DNA of 9,380 nucleotides from an uncultured Mucilaginibacter sp. Lineage in GTDB: Bacteria > Bacteroidota > Bacteroidia > Sphingobacteriales > Sphingobacteriaceae. Location: positions 1 through 9,380 of the forward strand of contig NZ_CAMLOV010000199.1 of the NCBI RefSeq assembly GCF_946481715.1, given 5' to 3'. The notes under the pieces are model-generated. The model made no database searches, was not told the DNA's origin, and worked only from the letters and a program-made list of their open reading frames with translations. The translations under genes and the position numbers were made by a program. This document shows, piece after piece, positions 7,104 to 9,380 of the stretch (positions within the stretch are counted from its first letter, which is position 1; every line of letters starts with the position of its first letter).

Positions 7104-7114
7104 TTATAAATAAA

Positions 7115-7924
7115 ATGGTCACTATCCAAACTTATCAACCGAAGCTCTTAAGCGCTTTTATCAAATCGTTTTGGTATTTGGAGGTTGGCGATGCCCATCC
7201 CTATGATGAAGATATCCTGCCCGACGGGCATACCGAGATCATTTTCCATTTAAGCGGAAATGACGCTAAAAGAAAAGAACGATCGGGCGTATGGGTGCCC
7301 GAGCCGGATTGTTTTATTGCTGCCCAAACCTTAACCAGTTACAAACTCCATTTATCGGCAGGGGCAAAGCTCTATGGCATCAGGTTTTATCCTCATACCT
7401 TGTATATGTTGCTTGGGGTGCCGATGGATGAATTAAAATCCGGCACTGTGCAATTAACAGACGTTTTGCCCGCTATGCCGTTTTGGAACTGTATAGCCAA
7501 TACGCCCGGAAATACCTTCCAAAACCTCGAGCGGTATTTAACACAATCTTTTGCCGGCCGGGTAGCCAATCATAGCGGTTTTAATTACGTAGCCCATTCG
7601 GTTGGCACTATACTGCAAGCCAACGGCATGGTGAAAGTAAAGGGGCTGGTTGCCGATTGTGGCATCTCGGCCAAGTATCATGATACACTTTTTAAAAAAT
7701 TCACCGGCATAACGCCCAGGGTACTCTCCAGCATGGTACGGCTCAATAATTTTATCTCTTACAGCAATAAGCACCCCGATAAAACTTATACCGAATGTGC
7801 CTATGCTACGGGTTATTACGACCAATCGCACCTAATTAAAGCATTTCAGCAATTTGGCACATCCTCGCCCCATAAGTACTTTGAAGGCAACACGCACATT
7901 GGCGAGCGGTTTGCATTTTTGTAG
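7115..7924 (+). CDS. AraC family transcriptional regulator with N-terminal DUF6597-type sensor domain
   Basis: This 269-aa cytoplasmic DNA-binding regulator has a two-part layout. Residues 1 to about 110 match the beta-rich N-terminal domain common in Bacteroidota AraC proteins, with FWYLEV, ILPDGHTEIIFHL and a later GAKLYGIRFYP; I take this as the DUF6597-like ligand or dimerisation domain. The C-terminal AraC domain holds two helix-turn-helix units. The first is around 172-195 (VKGLVADCGISAKYHDTLF). The second is around 225-247 and includes ATGYYDQSHLIKAFQQF, the family's strongest signature, then SPHKYF. The effector is unknown. The leader is A-rich (ATAAATAAA before the ATG) with no Shine-Dalgarno, normal for this phylum. 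A set of inverted repeats lies directly upstream. The exported protein gene starting 60 nt downstream is a plausible target, as is the hydrolase gene before it, but no binding site is proven. Confidence 0.9.
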   Translation: MVTIQTYQPKLLSAFIKSFWYLEVGDAHPYDEDILPDGHTEIIFHLSGNDAKRKERSGVWVPEPDCFIAAQTLTSYKLHLSAGAKLYGIRFYPHTLYMLLGVPMDELKSGTVQLTDVLPAMPFWNCIANTPGNTFQNLERYLTQSFAGRVANHSGFNYVAHSVGTILQANGMVKVKGLVADCGISAKYHDTLFKKFTGITPRVLSSMVRLNNFISYSNKHPDKTYTECAYATGYYDQSHLIKAFQQFGTSSPHKYFEGNTHIGERFAFL

Positions 7925-7960
7925 TACGTTTTTTTACAATTTTTGCTAAGCCCCGGCTGA

Positions 7961-7968
7961 TAGTTTTG
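7961..7968 (+). promoter_or_regulatory. Candidate Bacteroidota -7 box (TAGTTTTG) for the secreted protein gene
   Basis: TAGTTTTG matches TAnnTTTG exactly, 16 nt before the start at 7984. A TTTG at 7942-7945 stands upstream, but the 15-nt gap is shorter than usual. It suggests the secreted protein has its own promoter after the AraC gene. Confidence 0.45.
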
Positions 7969-7983
7969 AAAAAAACATAAGCC

Positions 7984-8676
7984 ATGAAATTTCGCTCACT
8001 AATTTTCTTTCTTTTTTTGATGAATACCGCAGTGTTTGCGCAGCAAGGCGGCATCGCTCATTTTTCGGTTTGGAAACCCAAAGCGGAACAATCGGCAAAG
8101 TTTGCGGCCGGCTATAAACAGCATTTGCAATGGCATACGGCTAATCACGATAACTGGAATTGGTATGGCTGGTATATTGTATCGGGGTCGCGCTTTGGGC
8201 AGTTTATTGATGCCACGGTAGGGCACAACTGGGGCGACTTCGACAACCCGGTTAACCCATCGGGAGATGGCGCAGATAACGGGCTGCATACCGACCCTTT
8301 TGGCGATTACCTCGGCTCATATAAGTTAGTCGCGCTGCCTTCTGCCGATAGCGGGGACAACCGGGCGCTAAAGGCAAAACTCCTGAAAATGTACACCATT
8401 ACCGTAAGCGATGCCGCTGCCGCTGCAAAGCTTTTACAAAAGGCCATCACGCTTTACAGGAAACAAAACCCCGTGCTACAGTTGCAGGCGTATAAGCTTG
8501 CAGATGGTGGCGAGCTGCGGCAGTTCACCGTATTTGTTGGCGCAGATAGCTATGCCGAGCTTGGGCGCAGCGTAGATTTCCAGGCCGAATTGATTAACGG
8601 TACCGGCAGCATTATTACGTCCATAACAGCCGAAACCTTAATTTTTAAAGCGGATATGAGCATTAATATAAAATAG
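7984..8676 (+). CDS. Secreted protein of unknown function, Trp-rich N-terminal half
   Basis: I do not recognise a named family. The 230-aa product has a clear signal peptide (MKFR, hydrophobic core, cleavage after VFA before QQ at about 19/20), so it should be periplasmic or secreted; there is no lipobox. Residues about 25-115 are rich in Trp, His, Asp and Gly, with GYKQHLQWH (43-51), DNWNWYGWYIVSG (56-68), GHNWGDFDNPVNP (80-92) and DGADNGLHTDPFGDY (95-109). The density of His, Asp and Trp suggests a ligand- or metal-binding surface. Residues about 133-200 (MYTITVSDAAAAAKLLQKA, then LQLQAYKLADGGELRQFTVFVG) have a strand-helix-strand look. The N-terminal half may repeat that plan, so a tandem ferredoxin-like (dimeric alpha/beta barrel) fold is a tentative guess. 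It lies between the AraC regulator and a DUF2314 gene on the same strand, 60 nt after the former. Confidence 0.8.
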   Translation: MKFRSLIFFLFLMNTAVFAQQGGIAHFSVWKPKAEQSAKFAAGYKQHLQWHTANHDNWNWYGWYIVSGSRFGQFIDATVGHNWGDFDNPVNPSGDGADNGLHTDPFGDYLGSYKLVALPSADSGDNRALKAKLLKMYTITVSDAAAAAKLLQKAITLYRKQNPVLQLQAYKLADGGELRQFTVFVGADSYAELGRSVDFQAELINGTGSIITSITAETLIFKADMSINIK

Positions 8677-8744
8677 TTTATGGGATTGTGTAGTTTTATA
8701 CTGCCTTGCTTAGTCAGGGAAGCACGATGCGCCACGATTTTTTT

Positions 8745-9197
8745 ATGATAAAACACCTATTTTTTATTGCCGCATTAATAATAACCATAAATGCTGCCGC
8801 GCAAACCAAAATAGAAAACGATGTAAAATACCAAAGCGTTAGCCTGCCAAAGGACGACAGTGCCTTTTTGGCGTTAAAAGATACCGCGCAAAAACACCTT
8901 CCGGAATTTATCAATAGCTTAACAAAAAACGGTGTAGCAAGTGGCTTTCGTTTCGTGGTAAAATCCGACTTTGCAGAAAAAGGCGAACACGAACACATGT
9001 GGTCGGAAGTGTATGCTTACAAAGACGGCGTCTTCAAAGCAATTTTTGTCGATTCTCCTTTTACTATCAAGAATATAAAGACCGGGGACAAGGTAACCAT
9101 CGGTGGTATGGATATAGAAGACTGGGCTATTTTTAACCCCAAAGACGAGGTAATAGCCGGGAATTTTTCCGAAAAATATTTAAAAAGCAAAGAGTGA
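8745..9197 (+). CDS. DUF2314 family periplasmic protein (paralogue of 4418-4888)
   Basis: This 150-aa exported protein has one DUF2314 domain of unknown function. The signal peptide is MIKHLFFIAALIITINAAA followed by Gln20, with no lipobox cysteine, so it should be soluble in the periplasm, unlike its paralogue. Domain hallmarks are FVVKSDF at about 70-76, EHEHMWSEVY at 81-90, IKNIKTGDKV at about 108-117 and EDWAIF at 125-130, then GNFSEKYLKS at the C terminus. By eye nearly half of the mature residues match the lipoprotein encoded at 4418, while codons differ throughout, pointing to an old duplication. In-frame starts at 8706 and 8727 exist; 8745 gives the most compact signal peptide, though 8727 (MRHDFFMIKH...) cannot be excluded. 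It follows the secreted unknown by 68 nt and converges with a minus-strand membrane gene 29 nt away. Confidence 0.82.
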   Translation: MIKHLFFIAALIITINAAAQTKIENDVKYQSVSLPKDDSAFLALKDTAQKHLPEFINSLTKNGVASGFRFVVKSDFAEKGEHEHMWSEVYAYKDGVFKAIFVDSPFTIKNIKTGDKVTIGGMDIEDWAIFNPKDEVIAGNFSEKYLKSKE

Positions 9198-9226
9198 TAG
9201 CCGCGGCCCATGGAGCTTGCCATTCC

Positions 9227-9380
9227 CTACATCCACATCAACACCGCCACCAAAGCAATCGCCGCGGGCAACAATTGCTTTATTAAAATTCCTTTGCTGG
9301 CCGTTAGTCCACCATACAGCCCGGCCACCACAACACAGCTTAAAAAGAACATGGCCACATTTTTGGCCCATCCGGCATCG
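9227..9380 (-). CDS. C-terminal end of a membrane protein of unknown family (N-terminal part beyond window)
   Basis: On the minus strand an open frame enters at the window edge and stops at TAG 9227-9229. It gives about 50 residues without an internal start being required: DAGWAKNVAMFFLSCVVVAG, a short turn with YGGLTASKG, then LIKQLLPAAIALVAVLMWM. Two hydrophobic stretches separated by a small polar loop are typical of the last two helices of an integral membrane protein. The competing frame ending at 9180 gives a Cys/Gly-rich sequence with no protein-like character. The family cannot be named from this fragment. It is convergent with the DUF2314 gene, and no clear terminator is visible in the 29 nt between them. 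Confidence 0.6.
   Translation of the reverse strand, partial: DAGWAKNVAMFFLSCVVVAGLYGGLTASKGILIKQLLPAAIALVAVLMWM

Noticed and set aside
6843..7114. Insertion-sequence remnant between the hydrolase and AraC-type genes
   Set aside because: The inverted repeats are short and internal, there is no transposase fragment, and no target-site duplication could be identified.
7919..7945. TTGTA/TACAA inverted repeat with T-run after the AraC-type gene as a terminator
   Set aside because: The stem is only five A/T-rich pairs with an 11-nt loop, too weak to call.

Overview
The window looks like chromosome from a member of the Bacteroidota, most likely family Sphingobacteriaceae (Mucilaginibacter/Pedobacter type). 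This rests on the recognisable protein families, A-rich leaders without Shine-Dalgarno sequences, several TAnnTTTG promoter boxes, and signal peptides that end in Ala-Gln. The genus is inference. No RNA gene, CRISPR array, insertion sequence or prophage gene was seen.

Region 1 (1-1561) looks like the end of a surface polysaccharide cluster. It holds the C-terminal part of a family 2 glycosyltransferase, cut by the window edge and carrying an apparent one-base frameshift near position 55. A multi-pass WecA/TagO-type undecaprenyl-phosphate sugar-1-phosphate transferase follows, the enzyme that starts glycan assembly on the lipid carrier.

Region 2 (1628-4394) is central glycolysis. It contains gap (GAPDH), a small GNAT acetyltransferase overlapping gap by 4 nt, and pgk (phosphoglycerate kinase), closed by a strong intrinsic terminator. 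GAPDH and PGK catalyse consecutive steps of glycolysis.

Region 3 (4418-9197) is an accessory block of exported proteins and one regulator. It contains a DUF2314 lipoprotein boxed between two terminators, and a large secreted CocE/NonD serine hydrolase whose active-site pattern resembles alpha-amino-acid ester hydrolases. A 272-nt gap rich in inverted repeats comes next. After it lie an AraC-type regulator, an unrecognised secreted protein and a second, soluble periplasmic DUF2314 paralogue. The two DUF2314 proteins share their core motifs but differ in predicted anchoring. Whether the block works as one system cannot be shown from sequence alone.

Region 4 (9227-9380) is the C-terminal end of a membrane protein on the minus strand, convergent with the second DUF2314 gene. 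It is visible only as an open frame running off the window.
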